A DNA stretch of 64,000 bases. It comes from Desulfobaccales bacterium (lineage in GTDB: Bacteria > Desulfobacterota > Desulfobaccia > Desulfobaccales > 0-14-0-80-60-11). Below are positions 8,394 to 16,059 of this stretch, piece by piece (position 1 is the stretch's first letter; the number at the start of each line of letters is the position of its first letter). Made by a program: the position numbers and the translations under genes. The stretch covers positions 124,001 through 188,000 of the forward strand of contig JBAZPO010000005.1 of the NCBI GenBank assembly GCA_041648175.1. Direction: 5' to 3'. The notes beneath the pieces are model-generated. The model saw only the letters and a program-made list of their open reading frames with translations. It was not told the DNA's origin and ran no database searches.

Positions 8394-8834
8394 TCACCGT
8401 TGCCGAGCCCGGCAGTCTACACAGTAACCGTAAATTTCCAACTTGTGCCCAGTAACCTCAAAATCATGGGCCTGCCCGAGGCGCTGTTCCGCCTCCTCCA
8501 CGCTGCCATTCCGGAACTCGATGACCTTGCGGCAGCCCAGACAGCGCAGGTGGCAGTGGTGCTCATGTCCGTAAATGTGTTCATAGTGCATGTGCCCATC
8601 CTCGACAAAGACTTCCTGCACCAGGCTGGACTCCACCAGTAAGGCCATGGTGCGGTACACCGAAGCCCGGGAAATTCGCAGGCCTTTCTGACGCAGGCGC
8701 ATAATAAGCTCTTCCACATCAAAGTGGTCATGATTGGCAAAGACCTCCGCCAGGATCGCCTCTCGTTCCGGCGTGGCTCGCATGCCCCTTTGGGCCAAAA
8801 ATTCTTGGAAGACTTCGCTCTCGGGCTTCATCAT
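8394..8834 (-). CDS. fur: Fur-family metal-responsive repressor
   Basis: 146 residues from the ATG at 8834. The longer frame from TTG at 8873 is disfavoured because that TTG is part of a -35 like TTGACA and the region between holds an operator-like palindrome. A winged helix (RATPEREAILAEV, ISRASVYRTMALLVE) is followed by a metal-binding dimer domain with GHEHHCHLRCLGC and YCVDC, the two CxxC pairs of a structural zinc site. The HEHHCH pattern is Fur-like rather than PerR-like. It lies directly upstream of the feo operon and probably controls it and itself. Confidence 0.92.
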   Translation of the reverse strand: MMKPESEVFQEFLAQRGMRATPEREAILAEVFANHDHFDVEELIMRLRQKGLRISRASVYRTMALLVESSLVQEVFVEDGHMHYEHIYGHEHHCHLRCLGCRKVIEFRNGSVEEAEQRLGQAHDFEVTGHKLEIYGYCVDCRARQR

Positions 8835-8838
8835 CTGC

Positions 8839-8859
8839 AATTGAGACTCTATCTCATTA
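8839..8859. promoter_or_regulatory. operator-like palindrome at fur start
   Basis: AATTGAGAC-TCT-ATCTCATTA is an imperfect inverted repeat sharing TTGAGAC-TnT and TCTCA with the feo site at 8347. It overlaps the proposed -10 of the fur promoter, as expected for autoregulation. Confidence 0.5.
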
Positions 8860-8873
8860 GTAATTATTGTCAA
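8846..8873 (-). promoter_or_regulatory. possible fur promoter
   Basis: Minus strand TTGACA at 8873-8868, a 16-base spacer, then TAGAGT at 8851-8846. This would place transcription start only a few bases before the ATG at 8834, so either the leader is very short or translation starts at a later Met. The rest of the gap to 9142 holds nothing else I recognise. Confidence 0.35.
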
Positions 8874-9142
8874 GGATTTTTTTTCGGTTTACTCGGTTTA
8901 CCCTCAAAATGCAATACTGTATTTTATCTTCGGAATCACTTGAGGAGTTATTCAGATAAGAGAGAATTTTTGCTACAGAGAAATGGCTTGGAGAAAATTG
9001 CAGGCCGCTGCCCTATCCCAAAATTTTTACGCAGGCCTAAACACTTGCTCTATCCGATATATATATGGGCGAGACCATTTTCAGCCTCGCCCCGCATGCC
9101 AGCCCTGAGCCGTTCCGGGTCTCGATCTGTCGCACCGCTTGC

Positions 9143-9925
9143 TTATTTCGCCACCGGCCAATCGGTAAACTGCGTCCAAAGCACAGCCCCGTATTCGGCG
9201 TCTTTTTTCGTACCATCCGTATGTTTGATGGCCTGTTTTTCCGTGGTCAGGGCGGAGAAGCCCCACCAGCCCGCCTTGGGCACCGCAAAGGTAAAGACGC
9301 CATTCTTATCGGTTTTCACCACCTGGGCGACGAAATAGTCATTGGGCGCGGTCACCTTCTTTCCGGCGTTCCAGTACTCCACTTCCACATCGGCGTTGGC
9401 TACGGTCTTACCTTTGAATTTCAGCACCCCCTGGAAGACATTGCCAGCATAGAGGGCGAAGGGTCTGGTTAACGGCACGATCTCGGCCTTTAAACCCACT
9501 TCCTCGTCCCAACCGTCTTCGGCCCCGAACGCGGCCACATAGGTCTTGGTCTGGTGAATGATATATTTGTTTTCCGCTGGCTCCCAGTAAGGCGTGGGAT
9601 CGAAATAGAAAGCGTAAACCCCCGGCTTTTTCAAAGCGTAAGTGGTTTTCCAGGCCTGCTTATCCAGAACCTTGGTTTCCTGGAGGGTGCTTAGGAGATC
9701 GGTTTTTTCTTTCCCGGCCAGTACGCCGAACTTCTTGGGTTTGGCCATGTCCATGCCGGTCTGTTCAAAGGGGTGGCAGAATGCCAGGGTCAACCCCAGG
9801 TTAGCGTCGTCGCCCTGCATCACCATGGCTTTGTCCGGCAGGATCACGCCGAAATGCGCCTGGCAAACCCCGGCCAGGCCCAGTACGAGTATCAGGCAGA
9901 AAACTAACGTGAAGAAACGTTTCAT
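9143..9925 (-). CDS. DUF4198 (NikK-like) periplasmic protein
   Basis: 260 residues from the ATG at 9925, with GGAGGGAAG upstream. A signal peptide (FFTLVFCLILVLGLAGVCQA) is followed at once by HFGVILPDKAMV. That exported N-terminal His, together with the Ig-like beta regions FKGKTVANADVEVEYW and TDKNGVFTFAVPKAGWWGF, fits the DUF4198 family, which includes NikK, an accessory part of ECF nickel transporters. It lies downstream of the second barrel and OB-like pair and of the cbiMQO-type genes on the same strand. A role in delivering Ni/Co in the periplasm is inferred. Confidence 0.85.
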   Translation of the reverse strand: MKRFFTLVFCLILVLGLAGVCQAHFGVILPDKAMVMQGDDANLGLTLAFCHPFEQTGMDMAKPKKFGVLAGKEKTDLLSTLQETKVLDKQAWKTTYALKKPGVYAFYFDPTPYWEPAENKYIIHQTKTYVAAFGAEDGWDEEVGLKAEIVPLTRPFALYAGNVFQGVLKFKGKTVANADVEVEYWNAGKKVTAPNDYFVAQVVKTDKNGVFTFAVPKAGWWGFSALTTEKQAIKHTDGTKKDAEYGAVLWTQFTDWPVAK

Positions 9926-9983
9926 AACTTCCCTCCGTTCCAGGTTGATTAATAGGCACGGCCTGCGGGGCATTTTGGGGGGA

Positions 9984-10457
9984 CTAATTCCCCATCTTCC
10001 GCCAGGCCTCCCAGTTGGGGCGGCCCTGGGAATCCCGCAAGTGCAGAACATAATCCGCTTTGGTGAGTTCGTAAGCGATCACCTTGAGCTTCCCGTCTTT
10101 TTCCTGTTCGCACATCCCCTTGACCCGCACTTCGTCTCCGGGGGTGAGCACAAACTCCTGGCGCTCCAAATACCAGATCGGGCCCAAACTCACCTGCACC
10201 TGGCCCCGGGTCTTGGTGTCCATGATTATGGCCATGCCCGGGTACATACCCTCTCCTAAACTCTCAGTGAGCACCTGCACCACCTTGCCGCTTTCGTCAA
10301 AGGGTTTGCAAACAGCCTTTACCGGACAGAGATAGGCCGTGTACGGACAAGGCCGGAAGCCCTGGCCGCGGCCCTGGCTCCACGCCAGGGGAGGCAACGC
10401 CCCAACCAAGAGCGCCATGACCAACAGAGCCGTTAAAACAGATTGCCACCGTTTCAT
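9984..10457 (-). CDS. small exported OB-like protein, copy 2
   Basis: 157 residues, with GGAGG before the ATG. The signal peptide (LLVGALPPLAWSQ) differs completely from that of copy 1 at 1757-2218. From GRGQGFRPCPYTAYLCP onward the two proteins are almost identical, also at DNA level. Conserved features are three cysteines near the mature N-terminus, a fourth in VKGMC, and the WYLERQEF/PGDEV beta core. It lies 24 bp after the barrel gene and 58 bp before the NikK-like gene, so it belongs to the putative nickel unit. Confidence 0.78.
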   Translation of the reverse strand: MKRWQSVLTALLVMALLVGALPPLAWSQGRGQGFRPCPYTAYLCPVKAVCKPFDESGKVVQVLTESLGEGMYPGMAIIMDTKTRGQVQVSLGPIWYLERQEFVLTPGDEVRVKGMCEQEKDGKLKVIAYELTKADYVLHLRDSQGRPNWEAWRKMGN

Positions 10458-10481
10458 ATGATGGTCCTCCTTTAGTCTTTA

Positions 10482-11582
10482 TTAGAATGCATACACCATG
10501 GACAAGAGCGGCGTGAGCGCGGCATCGGTGTTTTTGCCCGCCAGGTCGACATTCAACCCCAGGGCCAGGGAGAATTTATCCGTGGCCATGTACTCGATGC
10601 CCGGTGCGACCGAGATCAAGGCCTCCGGGGGCAGATTGCCCTTGTGGCCGAACAGACGCCCGCCGCTCCAATAACTGGTGAGTTCCAGGAGCGCCACCCA
10701 TTTTTTGGTGATGGGATATTCCGCCGCCAGGTTCAGGGTGACAAAGTCCCGGGGAAAGTTGCGCAACTGGCTGGCCACGGGGTCGCCCTCCACCAGGTTG
10801 CCGTTTTCATCCAAAACCAGCCCGGCTCTATCTTCCCTGGAATCGTAAGCAGTTTGCATAGTATACCAGATGTTGGCGTAAAATATGAATGGTTTCACAA
10901 ACTTGGACATATTTAAGCCGGTGGTGAAGGCGTAGGCCCCGCCTCCCAGTTGATCGGTTCCCAAGCGCCCGGGATTGAGGTGGCTGAAGTGGCCGCTGGG
11001 GAAATCGGTGGTAAAGAGCGCGGTCACCGTGGGCCTGGTCTCGGTCTCTTCCACCAGGCGGTATTTGAAGGTCAAGTTGATATCGCCGAGGCCGCCGAAA
11101 TTGCCGGAGCGCTCTCCATTGGGCCCCGGCGCATCGACACTGCCGGCCCAGTTGTGGACATAGGGAACCACCGCAAACACCTCCAGGTTGTTCCACAGGC
11201 CGTAAGTGAATTTCCAATCCATGCTATAAGTCTTGAAATTGCCCCCTGCCGACACCCGCCGCCAGCTCTGGGTCAAGCTGTTGTTGACGAAGCTGAGCCC
11301 AAAGGTGGGCTGAATGGCGAACTTCCCTTTTTCAATGGGGATGGCGGTGTCAGTGATGATGGGGCCGAAGGTGGAGGGGCATTCATCCTCTTTGGCTTCC
11401 TCCTTTTTCCCTTCATCCTTGGCTGCTTCCTGGCCCTCCGGCTGGAAGCCTTCGCCGCGGCCGCCAGTCTCTTCGGAGGCGCCGGAGTCCGGCGCGGCCC
11501 ATCCCGTCAAGGGCATGGCCAGTGCCATCACCAGCAGCGCGACCAGGCAGGGCCAAATCAGGGCCTGACTTGATGCTCTCAT
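10482..11582 (-). CDS. outer-membrane beta-barrel (MetA-type), copy 2
   Basis: 366 residues, with AAGGAGG before the ATG. A signal peptide is followed by the same acidic/basic linker as copy 1 (ending EEAKEDECPSTF) and a long beta-strand region with FGGLGDINLTFKYRLVEET and LNPGRLGTDQLGGGAYAF, ending VYAF. Identity to 2243-3316 is highest in the linker and first strands and lower in the later loops. It heads a barrel, OB-like and NikK-like unit behind the ECF importer genes, which suggests passage of Ni/Co across the outer membrane (inference). Confidence 0.78.
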   Translation of the reverse strand: MRASSQALIWPCLVALLVMALAMPLTGWAAPDSGASEETGGRGEGFQPEGQEAAKDEGKKEEAKEDECPSTFGPIITDTAIPIEKGKFAIQPTFGLSFVNNSLTQSWRRVSAGGNFKTYSMDWKFTYGLWNNLEVFAVVPYVHNWAGSVDAPGPNGERSGNFGGLGDINLTFKYRLVEETETRPTVTALFTTDFPSGHFSHLNPGRLGTDQLGGGAYAFTTGLNMSKFVKPFIFYANIWYTMQTAYDSREDRAGLVLDENGNLVEGDPVASQLRNFPRDFVTLNLAAEYPITKKWVALLELTSYWSGGRLFGHKGNLPPEALISVAPGIEYMATDKFSLALGLNVDLAGKNTDAALTPLLSMVYAF

Positions 11583-11671
11583 AAATGCCTCCTTAAATGA
11601 AACTTGGTTGCACTACATATATTAAATTAGATTCACTAATACAATAAAATTACAGATTGTTATATTTTTTA

Positions 11672-11694
11672 TGAGTAATTATATAAGCAACTCA
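11672..11694. promoter_or_regulatory. promoter and inverted repeat before barrel copy 2
   Basis: On the minus strand a perfect TATAAT (11683-11678) lies in a very AT-rich stretch ~95 bp before the barrel gene. It is flanked by an inverted repeat TGAGT-N13-ACTCA. The -35 (TTAAAT) is weak. The spacing recalls operators whose half-sites straddle the -10; the regulator is unknown. Confidence 0.4.
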
Positions 11695-11833
11695 ATTTAA
11701 TTTAAGGATAAATTTTTTTGCTTAACGCGGTCGCACCCCTATGGCAGCTTCAGAATTTTGGGGGCCAGCCCTGCAAAACTATGCCGCGGGCACTGCGGTC
11801 AGAGGCCTGTACCAAGGACAACGCAAACTTCTC

Positions 11834-12505
11834 CTAACCCTTGTCCTCTTGGGGTTGACAGCAGTGTTCATGGACGTGGCAACAGTGCTTGACGGTGTGC
11901 TCCAAAAACCCATCTTCATGCGACACAATCATGTAGGCGATGTCCAAATCATTAAGAATGTGAGCGAGGCGGTGCTTGGTTGTCTCATCCAAGCCCGAAG
12001 TGGGCTCATCCAGCAGAAGGAGCTGCGGTTGCATGGCCAGGACGGTGGCCAGGGAGACCAACTTCTTTTCACCCCCGGAGAGCTTATACGTCACCCGGTC
12101 TTCGAAGCCGTACAGACCCAACCCCGCCATGGTCTCCCGCGCGATCTCGATGGCCTCGGCCGGCGACTTTCCCTGGTTCAAGGGACCGAAAGCCACGTCT
12201 TCCATAACGGTGGGACAGAAGAGCTGGTCGTCGGCATGTTGAAACAGGAGACCCACCTTTTGCCGGACCTGCACAAAATCCTTGGCTTTCGTAACCTCCT
12301 GTCCCAGGATAATTATGCTCCCCACCTGGGGGCGCAACAGCCCCATGATCAGGTGCAAGAGGGTGGTCTTGCCGCAGCCGTTGGGACCGATGAGGCCAAT
12401 ATGTTCGCCCGGGAGAAGCTGATAATTAAAGTCCTGAAAAACCGGCCGGGAGGCCCCGGGGTACTTAAAGGTGATGTTCCGCAACTCAATCAATGGTTCA
12501 CTCAT
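11834..12505 (-). CDS. cbiO: ECF nickel/cobalt transporter ATPase
   Basis: 223 residues from the ATG at 12505, whose ATGA overlaps the stop of the upstream cbiQ gene. It has Walker A GPNGCGKTT, Q-loop LFQHADDQLF, signature LSGGEKK, Walker B LLLLDEP and H-loop SHE. The Q-loop sequence with DDQLF is typical of CbiO/NikO. The C-terminal tail ends HCCHVHEHCCQ, an unusual Cys/His cluster that might bind metal. It powers import of Ni(II) or Co(II) together with the M, L and Q proteins. Confidence 0.92.
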   Translation of the reverse strand: MSEPLIELRNITFKYPGASRPVFQDFNYQLLPGEHIGLIGPNGCGKTTLLHLIMGLLRPQVGSIIILGQEVTKAKDFVQVRQKVGLLFQHADDQLFCPTVMEDVAFGPLNQGKSPAEAIEIARETMAGLGLYGFEDRVTYKLSGGEKKLVSLATVLAMQPQLLLLDEPTSGLDETTKHRLAHILNDLDIAYMIVSHEDGFLEHTVKHCCHVHEHCCQPQEDKG

Positions 12506-13284
12506 GGTAGCCTCATAGCAAGATGGGGCGCCGCCAACTCCAAAGAGAGCAACACGGCCAGCGCCAGTATTGATACCGCCACAAATATCCAATCGCGACT
12601 TTGCCAGGTAAAGGTCCGCAGGCTATAGAAGACTCCGTGAAAGCCGCGGCACAGCATGGCTTGAAAAACCCGGTCGGCCCGGTCATAGCTGCGCACCAGC
12701 AACATGGCCGCCAGATAGGCGTAGGAGCGATATGTGTGGAGATTGGTGCGGGGCTGAAATCCCCGGATCTTCATGGCTTGAACCAGCCGTTCAAATTCCT
12801 GCTCAAAGACATAGAGGTAACGGTAGGTAAACAGCAGTAAATGACATAACTTGCCGGGGATGCGCAAATTATGCATTGCCTGTCCTAACGTAACGACCGG
12901 CACGGTGGCGACCAGGGCAATCAGGCCGATGATGATGGCGTTGGACTTCAGGGTGATCAAACCGGTAAAGATCAGGCCCTGCCGGGTGGCGGCCAAAGGC
13001 CCGAGCCGCAGAACCACCTCGCCCGGATAGGTCAGGGGCAACACGACCCAGAGGAAGAAAATGAAGCTGTTTACCACCAGGAGCCGGACCAGCACTTGTT
13101 TTACCGGCAGACGCGCCAGCGCCAGCCAGATCAGGGCCAGTGCCAACCCGGCCAGGGCCACTGTATAGCTCTTGGCCACAGCCATAAGGACAGCAAAGAG
13201 GGCGGCCACCACGATTTTGCCCCGGGGGTCGAGGCGGTGGACCGGAGAGGCCCCTTCGGCAAAAGGTTCCTGGATGGCACTCAA
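12502..13284 (-). CDS. cbiQ: ECF nickel/cobalt transporter membrane T-component
   Basis: 260 residues with a TTG start behind a GGGGGAAG-type ribosome site. About six membrane helices; the cytoplasmic coupling segment has AMKIRGF and AMLCRGF, the two Ala-Arg-Gly type motifs that contact the ATPase in this family. It is separated from the upstream NikL-like gene by 106 bp that contain one copy of a ~115-bp dispersed repeat. Confidence 0.9.
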   Translation of the reverse strand: MSAIQEPFAEGASPVHRLDPRGKIVVAALFAVLMAVAKSYTVALAGLALALIWLALARLPVKQVLVRLLVVNSFIFFLWVVLPLTYPGEVVLRLGPLAATRQGLIFTGLITLKSNAIIIGLIALVATVPVVTLGQAMHNLRIPGKLCHLLLFTYRYLYVFEQEFERLVQAMKIRGFQPRTNLHTYRSYAYLAAMLLVRSYDRADRVFQAMLCRGFHGVFYSLRTFTWQSRDWIFVAVSILALAVLLSLELAAPHLAMRLP

Positions 13285-13299
13285 GGATTTTTCTTCCCC

Positions 13300-13414
13300 C
13301 TGTTACGAAAAAGTTCAGAGTTCAAGGTTGAGTGGCGGGCGGGGACGCCCGCCCTACCGGATTTTTCATGGTTTTGAGAGAGCGGCAAGCTCATGAGCGA
13401 CTGCTTTGGAAGTA
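13300..13414. repeat. 115-bp dispersed repeat, copy 1
   Basis: Begins CTGTTACGAAAA, contains a GGCGGGC...GCCCGCC palindrome and ends CTCATGAGCGACTG...GGAAGTA. A closely similar copy lies at 33934-34054. Here its right end includes the last seven codons of the NikL-like gene. Confidence 0.85.
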
Positions 13415-14032
13415 AGCCCACAGGCCGAAGAGGCCCAGAATATAACCGATGCCACCGATGATATCAGCGGGAGTTGTGCGGTGGATGGTCAATTCGGCGA
13501 GCATCTCCTTGATGGGTGCGAGCTGGCGTTCCAGAGATTTATTCACGGCGGCTTCCAAGGCTTGCTGATCTAGGCCGGCGGTTTTGGTCTCCGAAGCTGC
13601 CGGAGGAGTTGCCGGAATTGGCACGGGGGCAGTGGCCTTCCCTGGCGTGGTTCCGGTCAAATAGCTGTCCGCCTTGAGCAGCCATTTACCCCGGTGGCCC
13701 ATGGCCGCTTCCACCACGATATTCAGATCCAACTTCTGGGCCGCGGCTGCGGCAGGAATTTTAAAGGAAAACTTTCCCTGGTCATCGGTTTGGCCGGTTA
13801 AAAGTTCGCTGCCGGTTTTTGGATCCAGAACCAGGACATTGCCCTGGCGCACCGGCGTATCAGGGATAAACTTGCTTTCCGTGTGGATGGCGCCGCCTTC
13901 GGCATAGGCGAAGACCAGCACCCGGTGGGCCAGAGCCGGGGACGTGAAAACGCCAAGGGCCAGGAGCACCAGGACTCCTTGAACCCCGAGAACCAGGAGA
14001 TGCTGTCTCCACCAGAACCACTTTTTAGGCAT
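13391..14032 (-). CDS. NikL-like accessory protein of nickel importer
   Basis: 213 residues. An N-terminal signal/anchor ends SPALA, directly followed by HRVLVFAYAEGG, so a His is near the mature N-terminus. A carboxypeptidase-regulatory-like beta domain (LVLDPKTGSELLTGQTDDQGKFSFKIP) follows, then a Pro/Ala linker, a helical stretch, and a C-terminal membrane helix (IIGGIGYILGLFGLWAYF). This is the layout of NikL, which in nickel ECF systems takes the place of CbiN. Its ATG overlaps the cbiM stop by 8 bases. Confidence 0.8.
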   Translation of the reverse strand: MPKKWFWWRQHLLVLGVQGVLVLLALGVFTSPALAHRVLVFAYAEGGAIHTESKFIPDTPVRQGNVLVLDPKTGSELLTGQTDDQGKFSFKIPAAAAAQKLDLNIVVEAAMGHRGKWLLKADSYLTGTTPGKATAPVPIPATPPAASETKTAGLDQQALEAAVNKSLERQLAPIKEMLAELTIHRTTPADIIGGIGYILGLFGLWAYFQSSRS

Positions 14033-14630
14033 AGATTTCCTCCAACATTTCGGGACGGACTTTTTTAAGGAACTGGAAGATAAACAGCGTAATGATGCCC
14101 TCGATGATCATTATGGGTATGTGCGCCAAGAGAACCAGTTCGGCCACTTTGAGAAAAGCCTGACCGGTGGTGATTAAGGCCGTGGCCACCAGCAAACCGC
14201 TTAACAACATGGCCAGGGCCCCGCAGGCAAAGGCCGCCACCGCGGCAATGACTCCTTGACCGCGCAAGAACCTGCGAAAGACAAAAAAGCAGATGACTGC
14301 GGGCGCGGCCATAGTGACTGTATTCACCCCCAACACTGTCAGGCCTCCGAACTGGAAGAGCAGGGCCTGCAGGAACAGGGCGATGAGGATGGCGGGGAAG
14401 GCCATCCAGCCCAGCAGCAGCCCCATAAGGCCGTTGAGTACCAGGTGCGCACCCACCGGGCCTACCGGCACATGGATGAGCGAGGCCACGAAGAACGCCG
14501 CGGACAGTATGGCTACCCGGGGAATGGCCTCATAATCGAGTTTTTTCAGGCCGATGGCGCATCCTACCACCGCCAGCCCAGCCCCTCCGGCTAATACCAC
14601 CGGAGAGAGCACTCCTTCAGAAATATGCAT
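14025..14630 (-). CDS. cbiM: ECF nickel/cobalt substrate-binding membrane protein
   Basis: 201 residues with the diagnostic N-terminus MHISEGVLSP, where the amino end and His2 coordinate the metal in CbiM/NikM. Several membrane helices follow, with PVGPVGAHLVLNGLMGLLLG typical of the family. The adjacent NikL-like gene and the NikK-like gene downstream favour nickel over cobalt. GGGGTAAG precedes the ATG. Upstream on the same strand is a strong intrinsic terminator (14692-14749) and a possible short gene. Confidence 0.92.
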   Translation of the reverse strand: MHISEGVLSPVVLAGGAGLAVVGCAIGLKKLDYEAIPRVAILSAAFFVASLIHVPVGPVGAHLVLNGLMGLLLGWMAFPAILIALFLQALLFQFGGLTVLGVNTVTMAAPAVICFFVFRRFLRGQGVIAAVAAFACGALAMLLSGLLVATALITTGQAFLKVAELVLLAHIPIMIIEGIITLFIFQFLKKVRPEMLEEIYA

Positions 14631-14691
14631 GTCTTACCCCATAGATGGCGTGGCGGTTAGAGACCTCGCAGGCGCTCTCGCTGACCAGGCC

Positions 14692-14749
14692 AAAAAAAAG
14701 CCATGAAGGCAATCATCCCTTTGGGAGGATCGCAAGCCTTCATGGCTTT
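14692..14749 (-). terminator. intrinsic terminator upstream of cbiM
   Basis: On the minus strand AAAGCCATGAAGGC pairs perfectly with GCCTTCATGGCTTT around an inner ATCCTCCC-AAA-GGGATGAT hairpin, followed by eight T. It ends ~60 bp before the cbiM start, so it either ends the small unit 14790-14963 or serves as an attenuator in the cbiM leader. Confidence 0.75.
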
Positions 14750-14789
14750 GAATTATATCTACTCGGTTATTTTTCGGTTAATTTCTGAC

Positions 14790-14963
14790 TTAGGGCTTCT
14801 TACCCCGGAATGTCTTTCTTATACCCGAGATATCAAACCAGTTCAAGGAAAATTTCTTCTCAGCAACTAAAAATGAGGTGCCTCCGATGGCTTTGTCCGC
14901 CATATCGTCCCGGCCGCGGGCGTAGACACCCTTTAACGGCTGCAAGCAACGGCTTTTACCCAC
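14790..14963 (-). CDS. possible 57-residue small protein
   Basis: An open frame on the minus strand from GTG at 14963 (or ATG at 14903, 37 residues) to TAA at 14790. It encodes a basic peptide with GVYARGRDDMADKAIGG and ending IRKTFRGKKP. A strong terminator follows 41 bp later, which supports a transcribed unit. The ribosome site is weak and I recognise no family. It could instead be part of a structured leader of the cbiM operon. Confidence 0.35.
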   Translation of the reverse strand: MGKSRCLQPLKGVYARGRDDMADKAIGGTSFLVAEKKFSLNWFDISGIRKTFRGKKP

Positions 14964-15027
14964 CCTTGAATATATGATCTCCGTGTCCTAAGTTAGTTGG
15001 TATCACCTTGTGGAAAGGGGCTCCACC

Positions 15028-15492
15028 ATGTTTCTTTATCTTGTCCAGCATGCCGAGGCTAAAAAAGCAGAAGAAGACCCGGGGAGGGATCTAACGGAAA
15101 GGGGCCGGCTGGACATTGAAAATGTGGCACACCATTTGAAAAGGCTCAATGTCCAGATCAGGCAAATATTTCATAGCGGTAAGACCAGGGCTCAAACTAC
15201 CGCCAATGTCCTGGCGTGGCATTTAAAGCCCCCGGCTGGGGTCTCGGAAACCCCGGGGCTGGCGCCGTTGGATGACCCTAAGGTCTTGGCTGACCGCATC
15301 ACGCTGATGGATGGGGATATTCTCTTGGTGGGACATCTTCCCCATTTGGGCAGGTTAGCCGCCCTACTCATGACCGGTGACCAAGAGAAACAAGTCATTA
15401 ATTTTCAGATGGGCGGCGCGGTCCGTCTGAGACGCATGGCGGAGGATCAATGGGCAGTTGATTGGATGGTTCTTCCTGAAATCATCCTTTAG
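15028..15492 (+). CDS. sixA: SixA-type phosphohistidine phosphatase
   Basis: 154 residues from the ATG at 15028, with AAAGGGG seven bases before it. A histidine phosphatase fold: MFLYLVQHAEAKK holds the catalytic His (QHA in place of the usual RHG), HSGKTRAQTT the second phosphate-binding Arg, and LVGHLPHLGRLA the second His. SixA-type enzymes remove phosphate from histidine in phosphorelay or phosphotransfer proteins; the target here is unknown. It is transcribed divergently from the cbiM region. Confidence 0.88.
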   Translation: MFLYLVQHAEAKKAEEDPGRDLTERGRLDIENVAHHLKRLNVQIRQIFHSGKTRAQTTANVLAWHLKPPAGVSETPGLAPLDDPKVLADRITLMDGDILLVGHLPHLGRLAALLMTGDQEKQVINFQMGGAVRLRRMAEDQWAVDWMVLPEIIL

Positions 15493-15620
15493 CGGATCTA
15501 TATATAGCGTCATAAATAATTTGACTATTTATCTCTGCGCCCTCAGCGTCTCAGCGGTTAATTATTTTTCAACCGCAGAGGCGCAGAGAACGCAGAGAGC
15601 GCTTATGTTCAGTTACTTAT

Positions 15621-15705
15621 ACTCATTGCCAAAAGTCCCCTCACCCTACCCTCTCCCACAAGGGGAGAGGAGAATTAGAGAACAAAACTTTTGGCAAACG
15701 CTATA
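15621..15705. repeat. palindromic repeat A, copy 2
   Basis: TTGCCAAAAG, a CCCTCTCCC...GGGGAGAGG palindrome, then CTTTTGGCAAACGCTATA. A separate inverted repeat (CTCTGCGCC...GGCGCAGAG) lies just upstream at 15532-15589. Together they fill the gap before the ATPase operon. Confidence 0.8.
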
Positions 15706-15744
15706 CGTCATTGCGCATATGGGCAAGGCGGAGGCGGAGAGGCG

Positions 15745-16059
15745 ATGCAAGGGCTTGAACTGATAAAAAATCTTGCTGAACTCGATCAAGAGGTCGCCGA
15801 AAAGGTTGAGGAAACCCGCCGGTCCGCCGAGGACCGGGTCAATCGCGCCGAAGCCGAGAGTCAGCGCCTCCTGGCCGAGGCCGACGCTCAGATCCGCCGG
15901 CTGGAAGAAGTGTCGCGGACGCAAATGGCCGAGGTCAGCGCCAGGCTGACCGAGGACGCCCGCCAGCATGCCGCCGCGGAGCAAGAACGCCTGCGCAGCC
16001 AGGCTGTGCCAAACCTCGATCGCGCCGTCGAATTCATCCTCTCAGAGGTTATGCCGTGA
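15745..16059 (+). CDS. A/V-type ATPase subunit H/G (stalk)
   Basis: 104 residues from the ATG at 15745 behind GGAGAGGCG. An almost continuous coiled coil (ELDQEVAEKVEETRRSAEDR...), as for the small peripheral-stalk subunit H of A-type ATPases, which pairs with subunit E. It is the first gene of the operon; its TGA overlaps the GTG of the next gene. Confidence 0.85.
   Translation: MQGLELIKNLAELDQEVAEKVEETRRSAEDRVNRAEAESQRLLAEADAQIRRLEEVSRTQMAEVSARLTEDARQHAAAEQERLRSQAVPNLDRAVEFILSEVMP

Noticed and set aside
8835..8873. Longer Fur start at TTG 8873
   Set aside because: The TTG is part of a -35 like TTGACA and the extension contains an operator-like palindrome; Fur proteins normally start near the ATG at 8834.
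11834..14630. Cobalt-specific CbiMNQO importer
   Set aside because: No CbiN is present; a NikL-like protein takes its place and a NikK-like gene follows, which favours nickel, although cobalt cannot be excluded.
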